Shown here piece by piece: positions 37,576 through 37,979 of a stretch of 37,979 bases of DNA. The translations under genes were made by a program, and so were the position numbers. This DNA is from Gammaproteobacteria bacterium (lineage in GTDB: Bacteria > Pseudomonadota > Gammaproteobacteria > Steroidobacterales > Steroidobacteraceae): positions 1 through 37,979 of the forward strand of contig JAFAKO010000327.1 of the NCBI GenBank assembly GCA_019235245.1, read 5' to 3'. Numbering within the stretch: the first letter of the stretch is position 1; each line of letters starts with the position of its first letter. The notes under the pieces are model-generated. The model saw only the letters and a list, made by a program, of their open reading frames with translations, was not told where the DNA came from and did no database searches.

Positions 37576-37979
37576 ATGGCGGTCGCCGCCGCGAGCGCTG
37601 CCTGCGTGGTGTTCGCTCTGCTCGGTCTCTACGTCTACCGCGCCGTGGCGGCGAGCACCGCCGTGCAGTTCGATGAGCTGCTGCAGCAGCAGGCGGCGCT
37701 GGCACTGCGTTACGCCGATCACGAGTACGGCGAGGGCGAGACGGTGGTTCCGCCCGCGCCGCATACCGCGGCGGGCATGCCGTTCGACCTGATCTATCAG
37801 ATCGGCACGCGCTCCGGTGAGGTGCTGTACCGCTCGCAGGGCGCACCGCAGACACCGCTCACCTCCGGCGAGGGTCCGGGATGCACCAGCCTGCTGCTCC
37901 AGGGCCGCTCGTGGCGGGCGTGCTCGCTGAGCTCCGCATCCACACCGCTGGTCATCCATCTCGCCGAGCCGCTCGACTA
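37576..37979 (+). CDS. Sensor histidine kinase, N-terminal part (truncated by window end)
   Basis: Open frame to window end: MAVAAASAACVVFALLGLYVYRAVAASTAVQFDELLQQQAALALRYADHEY... TM followed by periplasmic sensor region; not in ORF track because it has no stop in the window. Confidence 0.82.
   Translation, partial: MAVAAASAACVVFALLGLYVYRAVAASTAVQFDELLQQQAALALRYADHEYGEGETVVPPAPHTAAGMPFDLIYQIGTRSGEVLYRSQGAPQTPLTSGEGPGCTSLLLQGRSWRACSLSSASTPLVIHLAEPLD

Overview
This is a high-GC, gene-dense chromosomal window, probably from a gammaproteobacterium, judging by the conserved housekeeping synteny. Main blocks: (i) arsR-type regulator, two UbiH/VisC-family FAD hydroxylases, pepP and a UPF0149 gene on the minus strand; (ii) the classic divergent zapB-like / zapA / 6S RNA (ssrS) / ygfA (5-formyl-THF cyclo-ligase) block, then an EVE-domain gene; (iii) a 16-aa Lys/Ala microprotein gene with its own promoter, RBS and two perfect hairpins, then rpiA; (iv) an accessory-looking block of an UrcA-family gene, a large wHTH-TolB-like-TPR regulator and a small beta-rich orphan protein, then sodB; (v) a 13-bp palindrome-containing tandem array, tRNA-Gln(CTG), rpsI-rplM, coq7, a Crp-family regulator with an acidic tail, rpe, purC, djlA, a BtuF-like gene, a YihY gene, pmbA, yjgA and purEK; (vi) an ExeA/GspA-like ATPase fused to an FHA domain, a small membrane protein and an unlisted 56-aa small ORF; (vii) a long minus-strand run holA-nadD-rsfS-rlmH-maf-rng-yhdP-nitrilase-tldD; (viii) a PAP2 phosphatase divergent from an OmpR-family two-component system, with a PmrA/QseB-type box between them. 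No CRISPR array, transposase, prophage or rRNA was seen. The best leads for something undescribed are the Lys-rich microprotein unit, the 13-bp array, the PAP2/PmrA-box/TCS cassette and the 56-aa small ORF. Family calls come from reading translated motifs only; no database search was run.
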